From assembly GCF_017183135.1 (NCBI RefSeq), contig NZ_JADDXW010000018.1, forward strand, positions 1 to 64,000: 64,000 nt of DNA, given 5' to 3'. Shown here one piece after another: positions 1 through 8,527 of this stretch (its first letter is position 1; each line of letters starts with the position of its first letter). Origin of the DNA: Aurantimonas marina. GTDB lineage: Bacteria; Pseudomonadota; Alphaproteobacteria; Rhizobiales; Rhizobiaceae. The notes beneath the pieces are model-generated. The model ran no database searches. It saw only the letters and a program-made list of their open reading frames with translations, and had not been told where the DNA came from. Made by a program: the position numbers and the translations under genes.

Positions 1-189
1 ACAGCCCCTAAATAAATCAAATACTTAGCTGCGAGGCCGATTTCGGCGAGTTGAAACTTTGAGCCGGAGTTCCAACTTTTGGCGCCGATTCGTTCCCGTT
101 CGACGTTGCCCGGCGTCCGACGCGGCGCTGCTCGGCGGTCAGGCCGCGCACGTCGACGGGTGACAACATGGTGTCCCAGCTGCATGCGC

Positions 190-562
190 TCGTGGCGTCG
201 GTGCGCCGCTTCATCTCACCGTTGAGCCGCTTGATCGGATTTATACTGCGTAATTTCGCGCGGTGCTGCGGCGGGAAAGTCATGTAGGTGAGGACATCCT
301 CCTCGGCGTCGTCCACGAGATTGGCCAGTTTCGGTAACCTGCCGCGTATCTGGTCGGCAACTTGGCGCCATTGCTTGCTGGCATCGGCATGGTCGTTCGG
401 TGTGAAGGTAGTGGCGACGCGCCGGCTGCTGTTGCCGGCATGGGCCAGTGCGATTCTTTGGAAGTGAACCCCGGCAGCGTTGCCAGGTCGTGGCGCGTAC
501 ACGGGCGACGGCGCCTTGATGCACTCGTCGGCGTCGCAGATAACCAGCCTGGCTACACCGCC
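190..562 (-). pseudogene. Decayed IS256-family transposase fragment
   Basis: The minus-strand translation carries the C-terminal half of a Mutator/IS256-type DDE transposase. Recognisable blocks are LVICDADECIKA, then ASKQWRQVADQ, AEEDVLTYMTFP and NPIKRLNGEMKRRT, which match the usual family blocks (LVISDAHEGLKAA, NPIERLNGEIKRRT). The block ATTWQRCRG sits in another frame from its neighbours, so at least one frameshift is present. Both the N-terminal half with the first catalytic Asp and the normal C-terminus are missing. No terminal inverted repeats or target duplication were seen. The protein is certainly inactive. What follows downstream, at 17-190, has no clear match. Confidence 0.75.
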
Positions 563-756
563 ACATGGGACACGACCCGGCGAACGCGTGACCTGCATGC
601 GCCAAAGGTTTACTCCCTCGTTTTTCTTCGCAGATGATGATGTGGCCGAGCGCGGAAATACCGCCGCTTCCGAAGGGATCGGATATGATCTAAACGCTCG
701 GGTGACGGTCCCGCTTTTCGGCGGATGCGAATGTTTCCGCTGCAGAGGGAGTGTGC

Positions 757-2169
757 ATGGCTGATACGCGGCTCGACGAAGGTGCCCCCGAAGCCGATGC
801 TCGGTCGGAATTATACGACGAGGACGGCTTCGTTGCCCGCGAGTTCCGCGAGCGCGTCGAGACAGCGATCGCGGCGGGCGACTCCGAGACGCTGCGGGAG
901 GAAATCAGCCCGCTTCACGAATCCGAGCTTGGCGATCTTCTCGAAGCGCTGGACAACGACAACCGCCAGGCGCTCGTCCGGCTCATGGGCGACGCGTTCG
1001 ACTATACGGCGCTCACCGAGGTCGACGAGGCGATCCGCCTCTCCATCGTCGATGCGATGCCGAACGAGCAGATCGCGGCGGCGGTCCTTGAGCTGGAATC
1101 CGACGACGCCGTCTACATTCTGGAGGACCTCGACGAAGAGGACCGCAAGGAGATCCTCGAACGTCTGCCGTTTCGCGAACGGATTCGGCTGCGGCGCTCG
1201 CTCGAATATCCCGAGGAATCGGCCGGCCGCCGCATGCAGACCGAGTTCGTCGCGGTGCCGCCCTTCTGGACCGTCGGCCAGACCATCGACTACATGCGCG
1301 AGGAGGAGGATTTGCCCGAATCCTTCGCCCAGATCTTCGTCATCGACCCGAGCTTCAAGCTGCAAGGCGCCGTCGATCTCGACCGCATCCTGCGCGCCAA
1401 GCGACCGGAAAAGATCGAAGACATCATGCACGAGACGCGCCACGCGATCCCGGCCGAGATGGACCAGGAAGAGGCGGCGCAGGTCATCGAGCAATACGAT
1501 CTTCCCTCAGCCGCCGTGGTGGACTCGAATGAACGGTTGGTCGGTGTTCTCGCCATCGACGACGTCATCGATATCATGCAGCAAGAGGCCGACGAGGACA
1601 TCAAGCGCCTCGGCGGCGTCGGCGACGAGGAAATCTCCGATACAGTGTTGACCGCCGCGCGTTCGCGTTTCTCCTGGCTGCTCATCAACCTCGCGACGGC
1701 GATCCTCGCCTCACTCGTCATCGGGTTTTTCGATGCCACGATCGAGCAGATGGTGGCGCTTGCCGTCTTGATGCCGATCGTCGCCTCGATGGGCGGCAAC
1801 GCCGGCACCCAGACCATGACCGTCACCGTTCGAGCCTTGGCCGCGCGCGACATCGACTTTCACAATGCCGGGCGGATCATTCGACGGGAAACTCTGGTCG
1901 GGCTGCTCAACGGTTTGATCTTCGCGATGATCATCGGCGTGGTGGCGGCTATTTGGTTCGACAGTCGCGGACTCGGCACGGTGATCGCGGTGGCCATGGT
2001 CATCAACATGCTGGCCGCCGCGCTCGCCGGAATCCTGATCCCGCTGGTGCTCGATAGGCTGGGCGCCGACCCGGCCATCGCCTCCGGCACGTTCGTGACC
2101 ACGGTTACCGACGTCGTTGGCTTCTTCGCGTTTCTCGGGCTTGCCGCCTGGTGGTTCAACATTGGCTAA
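757..2169 (+). CDS. mgtE: Magnesium transporter MgtE
   Basis: Predicted inner-membrane Mg2+ channel of 470 residues, normal for the family. The cytoplasmic MgtE_N superhelix covers about residues 30-130, a CBS-domain pair about 130-255, and five transmembrane helices about 300-470. The membrane part includes the conserved pore stretch MPIVASMGGNAGTQT. The CBS and N domains act as the Mg2+ sensor that closes the channel when cytosolic Mg2+ is high. ATG 757 is preferred because AGAGGGA ends six bases upstream; an in-frame GTG lies two codons earlier. No M-box riboswitch is evident in the preceding 150 bases, so gating is probably mainly post-translational. Confidence 0.95.
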   Translation: MADTRLDEGAPEADARSELYDEDGFVAREFRERVETAIAAGDSETLREEISPLHESELGDLLEALDNDNRQALVRLMGDAFDYTALTEVDEAIRLSIVDAMPNEQIAAAVLELESDDAVYILEDLDEEDRKEILERLPFRERIRLRRSLEYPEESAGRRMQTEFVAVPPFWTVGQTIDYMREEEDLPESFAQIFVIDPSFKLQGAVDLDRILRAKRPEKIEDIMHETRHAIPAEMDQEEAAQVIEQYDLPSAAVVDSNERLVGVLAIDDVIDIMQQEADEDIKRLGGVGDEEISDTVLTAARSRFSWLLINLATAILASLVIGFFDATIEQMVALAVLMPIVASMGGNAGTQTMTVTVRALAARDIDFHNAGRIIRRETLVGLLNGLIFAMIIGVVAAIWFDSRGLGTVIAVAMVINMLAAALAGILIPLVLDRLGADPAIASGTFVTTVTDVVGFFAFLGLAAWWFNIG

Positions 2170-2289
2170 CGACGTTCCGGACCCGGCGGTCAGGCTGCGG
2201 CCTTGCCATTCGTTGAGAGCCGCAATTGACTTTGACGTAAATCTGTATTCAAGAAATGCGGGTCATACGAGGCAGGAACCGGATCGCAT

Positions 2290-2691
2290 ATGCGTGACTA
2301 CTATACGATCACGGAGCTCACGCGCGAGTTCGACATCTCGACCCGCACGATCCGATTTTATGAGGATGAAGGTCTGATCTCGCCCATCCGGCGTGGCCGG
2401 ACGCGGCTGTTCCGACACTCAGACCGGCAATTGCTCAAGAACATCCTGCGCGGCAAGCGGCTCGGTTTTTCGATCGCCGACATCCGCGACATCATGAACA
2501 TGTACAAGAGCCCGCCCGGTGAGGCCGCGCAATTGCAGGCGATCATTCGGCGTGTCGGCGACAAGAGGCGTGAACTCGAACAGAAGCGTCGCGACATCGA
2601 CGAATTGCTGCGCGAACTCGACGCCGCCGAGGAGGCTTGCCTGACCCGCATGGCCGAACTCAGCGTGGGGCAGGGCGCCCGCGCGAGCTAA
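2290..2691 (+). CDS. MerR-family transcriptional regulator, LiuR-like
   Basis: 133-residue regulator. The winged helix-turn-helix is at residues 3-70, starting YYTITELTREFDISTRTIRFY, typical of MerR proteins of the LiuR type. A coiled-coil dimerisation helix follows at about 80-120 (repeated R/E/L pattern). There is one Cys near the C-terminus (EEACLTRM) and no multi-Cys metal site, so a heavy-metal sensor role is unlikely. LiuR-type proteins control branched-chain amino-acid and fatty-acid catabolism, but no liu genes are adjacent. The gene stands alone after mgtE and converges on the DUF1624 gene. The target is unknown. Confidence 0.85.
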   Translation: MRDYYTITELTREFDISTRTIRFYEDEGLISPIRRGRTRLFRHSDRQLLKNILRGKRLGFSIADIRDIMNMYKSPPGEAAQLQAIIRRVGDKRRELEQKRRDIDELLRELDAAEEACLTRMAELSVGQGARAS

Positions 2692-2714
2692 CGCTTCATA
2701 TGGCGCCGGCCCCG

Positions 2715-3671
2715 TTATTCGGTTTGCTCGAAGGAGCACTGGTTGGTGATCCGCCGGATTCGGGTCATCTTCGCGTCGTCCAGCCCGCCTCCCATCAGGG
2801 CGTCGAAAAGACCCTGCGCGCGCAACTCTCGTTCCGCGCAGCCGCAATAGCGCTCACAGAATGCGGCGTCGCGTTCGGCCAGACAGGCCCGCTGGCAATC
2901 GGCACGGAACACGGCTTGCGTATCCGCTGGCGCGAGTTGCGCGACGGCGAAGACGATACCGAACAGGATCGGCTGATGCAGCAGATAGAAGAGCAGCGCA
3001 TGGCGACCGAGGACGCCCAGTCGCCACATCGGGCGGAGCGATGAATTCCAGCCGCGCAATCGATCGAAGACGCCGTGGACGAGGGCGAAGCGCGCCGCCG
3101 CGATGCCTGCCAGAACGGCACCGAAGAATGGGAAGACCGGGATGAAGTCGTTGGAAAACGGTGGAGCCTCGAAGAAGCCGATCCAGGCGAGCCACTTCGG
3201 GTCGAAGACAGGGTGGGAGATCACGAAAGGCAGGACGACTATCACTGCGGCGGCGAACGCGGTCACAAGCCAGGGCAGGTGGATAAACAGCAGCCCGAGC
3301 AGGCTGGCGACCGCGATCAGTTGCAGGATGCCGAAGAAGACGAAGCTGTTCGGGGTGACGAAAAGCGTGACAACCGTGATCGCCACGGCGCCAGCGGCCA
3401 CCTGCGCCAGGCGGATCAGGAAGGGACGCCAACGGATCGCCCGCCCATGGGCGAGCACCAGGCTGACACCGACCAGGAACAGGAAGCTCGAGGCGATGGT
3501 GCGCGCGAAGATTTTCCAGCCACCCGAACCGGTTAGCCCGCGCTCGACATAGTTGAAGAACTCCAGATCCCAGGCGAAGTGATAGATCGCCATGGCGAAG
3601 AGCGCGACGGCGCGCGCGATATCGATGAATTCGATGCGACCGCGGCTGGTCGGATTGATGGACTGGGACAC
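2715..3671 (-). CDS. DUF1624 (HGSNAT-like) membrane protein with Cys-rich tail
   Basis: 318 residues in the heparan-alpha-glucosaminide N-acetyltransferase catalytic family (DUF1624). The N-terminus RIEFIDIARAVALFAMAIYH carries the family Asp in the first helix and the His-containing motif YHFAWDL. About eight hydrophobic helices follow to residue 255, ending LGRHALLFYLLHQPI. The family is thought to move acyl groups across the inner membrane, but the bacterial substrate is unknown. Unusual is the soluble tail from residue 259, with CQRAC and CERYCGC motifs and a further Cys near the end. The gene is divergent from the following aldo/keto reductase. Confidence 0.85.
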   Translation of the reverse strand: MSQSINPTSRGRIEFIDIARAVALFAMAIYHFAWDLEFFNYVERGLTGSGGWKIFARTIASSFLFLVGVSLVLAHGRAIRWRPFLIRLAQVAAGAVAITVVTLFVTPNSFVFFGILQLIAVASLLGLLFIHLPWLVTAFAAAVIVVLPFVISHPVFDPKWLAWIGFFEAPPFSNDFIPVFPFFGAVLAGIAAARFALVHGVFDRLRGWNSSLRPMWRLGVLGRHALLFYLLHQPILFGIVFAVAQLAPADTQAVFRADCQRACLAERDAAFCERYCGCAERELRAQGLFDALMGGGLDDAKMTRIRRITNQCSFEQTE

Positions 3672-3766
3672 GCAGATTCCTCGACGCTGGACACCCTTGC
3701 GAGTCGCCTATCTTGTTGGGGGAGGCCACCGGACGGATTTGGCCATCTACCTTGGGAAGGCGATTC

Positions 3767-4597
3767 ATGAAGATCATCGAGGCGAACGGCGCGCGCATCC
3801 CCGCGATCGGTTTCGGAACCTATACACTCGAAGGCGAGACTTGCGTCGATATGGTGGCGAAGGCGATCGATGCCGGCTATCGCCATCTCGACACGGCCCG
3901 CATGTACGGGAACGAGAAGGAGGTCGGCGAAGGCATTCGCCGAAGCGGCATCGAACGTGAAGAATTGTTCGTGACCACGAAGGTCTGGTGGACGGACATT
4001 GGCGAAGCCGACCTGGTGCCGACCGCGCGAAAGGCCGTCGAAGCGCTGAATATAGGGACGGTCGACCTGTTGCTGATCCATTGGCCGAACCACGAAATCG
4101 CGCTGGAAGAATCGATCGACGCCTTGAACGCGGCGATCGGCGAGGAACTGACCAAGCATATCGGCGTGGCGAATTTTCCCAGTGCGATGCTGGACGAGGC
4201 GGCCGCGATGTCGGCAGCGCCACTCGCCTGCAATCAGGTCGAATATCACCCCTTTCTCAGCCAGGACGCCGTCCTGTCGGCCTGTCGGCGGCATGACATG
4301 GCGATGATTGCCTATTCGCCGCTTGGCCAGGGGGGCGACCTTCTGGGCAATTCGGTGATCCGTGAGGCGGCCGAGCGGCATGGCAAGACGTCGGCCCAGA
4401 TCGTCCTGCGCTGGGAGATCGAGCAGGACGGCGTCGGTGCGATTCCACGGACGTCGAATCCCGATCGGCTGAAGGAGAACATCGACATCTTCGATTTCTC
4501 CCTCACGGAAGCCGAGCACGAGGCGATCACGGCCTTGACCCATCGCCGCGAGCGGCTGGTGGATCCGTCCTTTGCACCGAACTGGGATCGCGCCTGA
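3767..4597 (+). CDS. Aldo/keto reductase (AKR5-like)
   Basis: 276-residue NADPH-dependent carbonyl reductase with a TIM-barrel fold, probably cytosolic, related to 2,5-diketo-D-gluconate reductases. The catalytic tetrad is visible: Asp42 and Tyr47 in LDTARMYGNE, Lys72 in TTKVWW and His105 in LLLIHWP. The NADP-binding stretch is GAIPRTSNPDRLKEN. ATG 3767 is chosen because GGAAGG ends six bases upstream; earlier in-frame starts would add residues foreign to the family. Its stop overlaps the start of the MscS gene by one base (TGATG), so the two are co-translated. The substrate cannot be told. Confidence 0.9.
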   Translation: MKIIEANGARIPAIGFGTYTLEGETCVDMVAKAIDAGYRHLDTARMYGNEKEVGEGIRRSGIEREELFVTTKVWWTDIGEADLVPTARKAVEALNIGTVDLLLIHWPNHEIALEESIDALNAAIGEELTKHIGVANFPSAMLDEAAAMSAAPLACNQVEYHPFLSQDAVLSACRRHDMAMIAYSPLGQGGDLLGNSVIREAAERHGKTSAQIVLRWEIEQDGVGAIPRTSNPDRLKENIDIFDFSLTEAEHEAITALTHRRERLVDPSFAPNWDRA

Positions 4598-5937
4598 TGG
4601 ACGAACGGGCGCTGCGGCGGATCGGCGCGGATGTCATGGAGTGGAGCCGGGACCTTTTCGGCTTTTTCTACCAGCCCTCGTCACTTCTGCAGATTACGAT
4701 CGTCATCGCCTGTCTCGCATTCGCCTGGCTGCTCGATCGTCTGTCGCGCGTATCGATCGAACATCAGGTTCGCAAGATCAAAGGCGCCCCAAGGTTTCTG
4801 CGTATCATTGCCGCCATTCGCCGACGGATGGGCTTGGTGTTCTTCGTCCTGCTCCTGTGGGGCGCCAAGCTCCTCGATGCGGCCGCGGGCGGTCCACGCT
4901 CCCAGATCGTCGCCATCGTCTTCGATCTCGCGCTCGCCTATCTCGTCATCGCCGTGGCCTCGCGGATCGTCCGCAACCGGCTCCTGTCCCGCATGATCAC
5001 TTTCGTCGCCTGGGGACTGGCGGCGCTCTCCATTCTCGATCTCATCGGCCCGGTTGCCGATGTGCTCGACCAGACCGCCCTGACCGTCGGCCAATCGCGC
5101 ATTTCCGCCCTGCTCGTCATCAAGACCATCGTGGTCCTCGCCGTCACGCTCTGGCTGGCATCGACCGCAGGAAACTTTTTGGATACGCGCGTTCAGCGCA
5201 GCGAGGAGCTGACGCCGACTCTAAGGGTTCTGATCGGCAAATTCCTGAAGATCGGCCTGATTCTGCTGGCACTGGCGGTGGCGCTCGCGTCGGCCGGCGT
5301 CGATTTGACGGCGTTGACGATTTTCTCCGGCGCAATCGGCGTCGGTCTCGGCTTCGGCCTGCAGAAGGTAGTCTCGAACTTCATCTCCGGCATCATCATC
5401 CTGACCGACCGGTCGATCAAGCCGGGCGACACGATCTCGCTGGGCGACACCTTCGGCTGGATTCGCGAGTTGCGCGCGCGGTTCGTCTCCGTCGTGACCC
5501 GGGACGGGCGCGAATATCTGATCCCCAACGAGGACTTCATCACCAACCAGGTGATCAACTGGTCGTTCTCCAACGATCTGGTGCGAATCGATGTCGAATT
5601 CGGCGTCTCCTACGATTCCGATCCGCACGAGGTCATACGGATCTCCAAAGAGGCGACCGCGGCGCTCGAACGGGTCGTCAATCACAAGGGTGTCGTCTGT
5701 TGGATGACCGGCTTCGGCGACTCCTCCATAGATTTCGTCGTGCGCTTCTGGATTCGCGATCCGCAGGCTGGTCTCACCAACGTCAAGGGCGAGGTGCTTC
5801 TGGCGCTCTGGGATGCGTTCAAGGCAAACGGAATCGGCATTCCGTTCCCTCATCGCGAGATCATCATGCGCACGCCAGTCACGGTGAAAACGGTCGAAAA
5901 GACCGGTGATGCAGGCCGCGGAACCGCGGAACCGTGA
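4597..5937 (+). CDS. MscS-family mechanosensitive ion channel
   Basis: 446-residue inner-membrane channel. Five or six hydrophobic segments precede the pore helix, which shows the Gly/Ala packing pattern of MscS (GAIGVGLGFGLQKVVSNFIS, about residues 245-264). The beta domain follows with GDTISLGDTFGWI and RDGREYLIPNEDFI, then an alpha/beta domain with FPHREI near residue 420. It is longer than E. coli MscS (286 aa) because of extra N-terminal helices. It likely releases osmolytes on hypo-osmotic shock. It is translationally coupled to the upstream reductase by a one-base overlap. Confidence 0.92.
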   Translation: MDERALRRIGADVMEWSRDLFGFFYQPSSLLQITIVIACLAFAWLLDRLSRVSIEHQVRKIKGAPRFLRIIAAIRRRMGLVFFVLLLWGAKLLDAAAGGPRSQIVAIVFDLALAYLVIAVASRIVRNRLLSRMITFVAWGLAALSILDLIGPVADVLDQTALTVGQSRISALLVIKTIVVLAVTLWLASTAGNFLDTRVQRSEELTPTLRVLIGKFLKIGLILLALAVALASAGVDLTALTIFSGAIGVGLGFGLQKVVSNFISGIIILTDRSIKPGDTISLGDTFGWIRELRARFVSVVTRDGREYLIPNEDFITNQVINWSFSNDLVRIDVEFGVSYDSDPHEVIRISKEATAALERVVNHKGVVCWMTGFGDSSIDFVVRFWIRDPQAGLTNVKGEVLLALWDAFKANGIGIPFPHREIIMRTPVTVKTVEKTGDAGRGTAEP

Positions 5938-6024
5938 GGGCTGGCCGGAGGCCGACGAGGGTACACGGGTCGGCGGCTTCTGATATGAGGGTGGCGCATC
6001 CTCACTCAGGCCCGGAGGTCGACC

Positions 6025-6822
6025 CTGTTCTTCTATCTCGCCAAGCTCGGCTGGTTCGTTCTGCAGCCATTGGTGGCCATCCTGCTTCTTGGAGCGATCG
6101 GTCTCCTTGCTTGGCGGCTGCGCTATCGCCGGATCGCCGCGACGCTGTATTCGCTCGCGGCCATCGCGCTGGCCGTCAGCAGTCTGACGCCGGCGGGCTT
6201 GTTGATGACGGCATTCCTGGAGAATCGCTTTCCGCGTCCGGAGCTGCCGGATGAGATCGCCGGGATCGTCGTCCTCGGCGGCGCATTCGACACCCGCGTG
6301 GCCCGCACTCGCGGCGAGCCGGAACTCAATGAGGCCGCCGACAGGGTGACGGCGTCCCTAGCCCTCGCGCGGCGATATCCGGATGCGAAGGTGCTGTACA
6401 GTGGCGGCGTCGCCGCCGTGTTCGAAGACGATATCCCGGAGACGGAGGCGGCCAGCGACCTCTATCTCTCGCTCGGTCTCGCGGCGGATCGCCTTGCGCT
6501 CGATAGCAGGGCGCGCGACACCTACGAAAATGCGCTTTTTGCCAAGCAACTCGCGCAGCCGAAGCCGGGCGAGGTCTGGCTGCTGGTAACGTCTGCTTAC
6601 CACATGCCGCGCGCGGTCGGGTCGTTCCGAGTCGCCGAGTTCCCGACACTGCCCTATCCGGTCGATTATCGTACGCCGTCCGGCACCGCGCTGTGGCGCC
6701 CGTCGAGCGCCACAACCCGAAACTTGGAGAAGGTGCATTTCGCGATCCGCGAGTATCTCGGGCTCCTGGCCTATCGCCTCGCTGGGCGCACCAATGCTCT
6801 CATACCCAGCCCAGGAACCTGA
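6025..6822 (+). CDS. YdcF family (DUF218) membrane protein, likely CTG start
   Basis: A YdcF/ElyC-like protein. Two N-terminal membrane helices occupy about residues 1-60, and the DUF218 domain lies at about 75-240 with IAGIVVLGGAF, YSGGVAA and WLLVTSAYHMPRA. The family is linked to envelope polysaccharide and undecaprenyl-phosphate metabolism. The first standard start (TTG 6070) cuts the first helix and has no Shine-Dalgarno. In frame upstream, CTG 6025 has GGAGG ending six bases before it and restores LFFYLAKLGWFVLQP, the usual N-terminus of the family. That gives 265 residues. The start codon is an inference; the domain assignment is firm. Confidence 0.8.
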   Translation: MFFYLAKLGWFVLQPLVAILLLGAIGLLAWRLRYRRIAATLYSLAAIALAVSSLTPAGLLMTAFLENRFPRPELPDEIAGIVVLGGAFDTRVARTRGEPELNEAADRVTASLALARRYPDAKVLYSGGVAAVFEDDIPETEAASDLYLSLGLAADRLALDSRARDTYENALFAKQLAQPKPGEVWLLVTSAYHMPRAVGSFRVAEFPTLPYPVDYRTPSGTALWRPSSATTRNLEKVHFAIREYLGLLAYRLAGRTNALIPSPGT

Positions 6823-6859
6823 GCCGGAGGCGCACGGTCACGCAAAATGCCTTAATGAA

Positions 6860-7156
6860 TCAGTCATCGGCCGAGCGGGGCGCGGCCAGACGGTAGACGC
6901 CCCGGAAATCACGCGGATTGACGGTCTTGCCCTTGCGGCGGATTTCGAGCCGGCCGGCATCAGCCAATTTGACCGCTTCGGCCCGGATCGGCTTCATCAA
7001 CTGGCGCCAGAGTTTCTCGTCCGAACCGACCAGCGCACGCGCCACTTCGGATGGACAGACGCTTTTGCTATCGCCACGCGATGCGATCGCGGCCTCGATC
7101 GCGTTGATGATGGCGGCTGAGTTGGGTTTCGCGAACGGCGCGGGAGCGTCGGTCAA
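6860..7156 (-). CDS. DUF3253 protein
   Basis: 98-residue protein of the DUF3253 family. The core IINAIEAAIASRGDSKSVCP, then WRQLMKPIRAEAVKLADAGR, is a small winged-helix-like fold. Function is unknown. The likely start is TTG 7156, which overlaps the stop of the upstream DUF599 gene (ATTGA), a common coupling arrangement. The longer in-frame extension upstream reads through the DUF599 gene in another frame and is not family-like. The pairing suggests co-expression with DUF599. Confidence 0.7.
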   Translation of the reverse strand: MTDAPAPFAKPNSAAIINAIEAAIASRGDSKSVCPSEVARALVGSDEKLWRQLMKPIRAEAVKLADAGRLEIRRKGKTVNPRDFRGVYRLAAPRSADD

Positions 7157-7845
7157 TCGGCAAACGCCTTTCGCGCGGGTGAGAAGAACTGGCGGTTGGC
7201 CAAGATCATGAGGACCAGGAAGGTCGTGAGAAACAGCGCATACGGGCCGAGAAACCAGCCGAGATAGGCCAGCGCGAAGAAGATCGCCCGCAGCCCGGAA
7301 TTGAAATTCAGGCCGGCTTGCTGGTTGAGCCGCGCCGCACGCACGACGGCTCGTTCGGCTTCGGCGGGGTTCGCCTCTGCATCGGCATGCATCGGAATCG
7401 CGCCGATCAGGATCGAGCAATAATTGAACAGGCGATACGCCCAGCCGAACTTGAAGAACGCGTAGGCGAAGATCATCACCAGCCCAAGCAGCTTGAACTC
7501 GACCAACGCCCGGTCGAGCCGACCGTAGAATGGCAGATCTGAGGCGATGACCGCGATACGCTCGGCCGAGCCAAGCATGGCAAAGCTCCCACCGATGGCG
7601 AAAATACAGGCCGACGCGAAGAACGCGGTGCCCTGCTGCAACCCAGCCATGATCGCCGTGTCGATCATCCGCAGATCACGGCGGAACATGACCCGCATCC
7701 AGCGCTCCCGCTGCTGGTTGATGGCGCTCGACAGGCCTCGCCCGGCGAGAGGGCCGCGCTCGGTGAACCAGCTGTAGCCGATCCACACGATCAGGAAAAT
7801 CACCAGTGCGGCTGTGTCGGTTGCTTCGATCACCATCAGCCACAT
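7153..7845 (-). CDS. DUF599 membrane protein
   Basis: 230-residue inner-membrane protein of the DUF599 family. Hydrophobic segments lie near residues 8-25, 65-90, 110-135 and 180-215. The family pattern RWMRVMFRRDLRMIDTAIMA lies after the first helix, and FNFSGLR-type residues are seen as GLNFNSGLRAIFFALAYLGW. No enzymatic motif is visible and the function is unknown. It is widespread in alphaproteobacteria. It is first in a two-gene unit with the DUF3253 gene. Confidence 0.85.
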   Translation of the reverse strand: MWLMVIEATDTAALVIFLIVWIGYSWFTERGPLAGRGLSSAINQQRERWMRVMFRRDLRMIDTAIMAGLQQGTAFFASACIFAIGGSFAMLGSAERIAVIASDLPFYGRLDRALVEFKLLGLVMIFAYAFFKFGWAYRLFNYCSILIGAIPMHADAEANPAEAERAVVRAARLNQQAGLNFNSGLRAIFFALAYLGWFLGPYALFLTTFLVLMILANRQFFSPARKAFAD

Positions 7846-7997
7846 CTCTCCTCGTTTCGTGCAAATGCCGGCGCGGCGCCTGGCAGGGACGTTGCGGCCG
7901 GCGCAATCGGGACAGGCACCTACAGAAGCGATCCGTCAAGGCCGAGGCAAGGCTGGCTGGTCAATATGTACCGGCGAAAATTTTAGAAAAAGACATC

Positions 7998-8026
7998 TTG
8001 TGGATGCGAGGTTTAACCGATATTTA
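7998..8026 (+). promoter_or_regulatory. Candidate sigma-70 promoter before the 41-aa ORF
   Basis: TTGTGG at 7998-8003 and TATTTA at 8021-8026 are separated by 17 bases in an unusually AT-rich stretch. The predicted transcript would start near 8033 and lead into the small ORF at 8097. This is pattern matching only. Confidence 0.35.
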
Positions 8027-8096
8027 ATCCCTGCGGATCGTCGGACGGGGGTCGATAAGCGGTTCGCCAGTTTCACATATCAGGATTGTTTTTCAC

Positions 8097-8222
8097 ATGG
8101 ATGACAGCGTGCGCAAGTCGTGCTGGGGCGTAACCGTCTGGACGGTTTCGATCTTCTCCGCATTACTGGTCCTCGGTTTCCTCTTCAGCGTCCCCGAGAC
8201 CATCGCGATCGCAGCCAACTGA
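8097..8222 (+). CDS. Possible 41-aa single-pass membrane protein
   Basis: A short ORF of 41 codons: a charged N-terminus (MDDSVRK), then one hydrophobic helix at about residues 10-32 (VTVWTVSIFSALLVLGF) and a short tail. AGGA lies 11 bases before the ATG, which is weak, but a good -35/-10 pair sits about 70 bases upstream. It has no recognised family. It could be a genuine small membrane protein or chance coding in an intergenic region between DUF599 and DUF1489. Confidence 0.35.
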   Translation: MDDSVRKSCWGVTVWTVSIFSALLVLGFLFSVPETIAIAAN

Positions 8223-8527
8223 CGACGCGGCTGGAGCGAGCCGGCAAAGGCACTTCACTCGAAATTCCAGAAGAAGCGGCCCTGTGATACGATCGCGGGG
8301 TCGTTTTTGTTCGCGCCTTGTCGGCAGGCGCGGGCGTGCAGTCAGGGGGCCGCCGGTCGATGAGTGCGAAATGGGTGCGGGAGACACCCACGTTTCTCTG
8401 TTCCCCGTAAGTATCCCGGTTCGGAGGCACCGCATTTCCAATCCGACCGCGTCCTGTTTCGCGCTGGGGACGATTTGCCGCCGTATGGCCTTGACGGCGG
8501 GCGGGGATTGCCTCGAGAAGCGAACAT
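8223..8527. other. 305-base stretch without a supported gene
   Basis: No ORF here resembles a known family in any frame, and no strong hairpin, repeat or RNA gene was seen. It presumably holds the promoter of the DUF1489 gene. Confidence 0.5.

Noticed and set aside
17-190. IS3-type transposase end (WDTMLSPVD) after the IS256 remnant
   Set aside because: Only a nine-residue resemblance to IS3-family OrfB C-termini, too short to support a second element.
600-756. M-box (Mg2+) riboswitch before mgtE
   Set aside because: The leader is short, and no extended helices or conserved M-box segments could be recognised.
811-1494. Minus-strand ORF of 227 codons within mgtE
   Set aside because: Shadow of the MgtE N-terminal coding region, with no family resemblance.
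2226-2249. TTGACTTTGACGTAAATCTG stretch before the MerR gene as a LiuR operator or MerR-type promoter
   Set aside because: It contains a TTGACGTAAA-like half-site, but no clear dyad and no -10 at 17-20 bases, so it is not strong enough to list.
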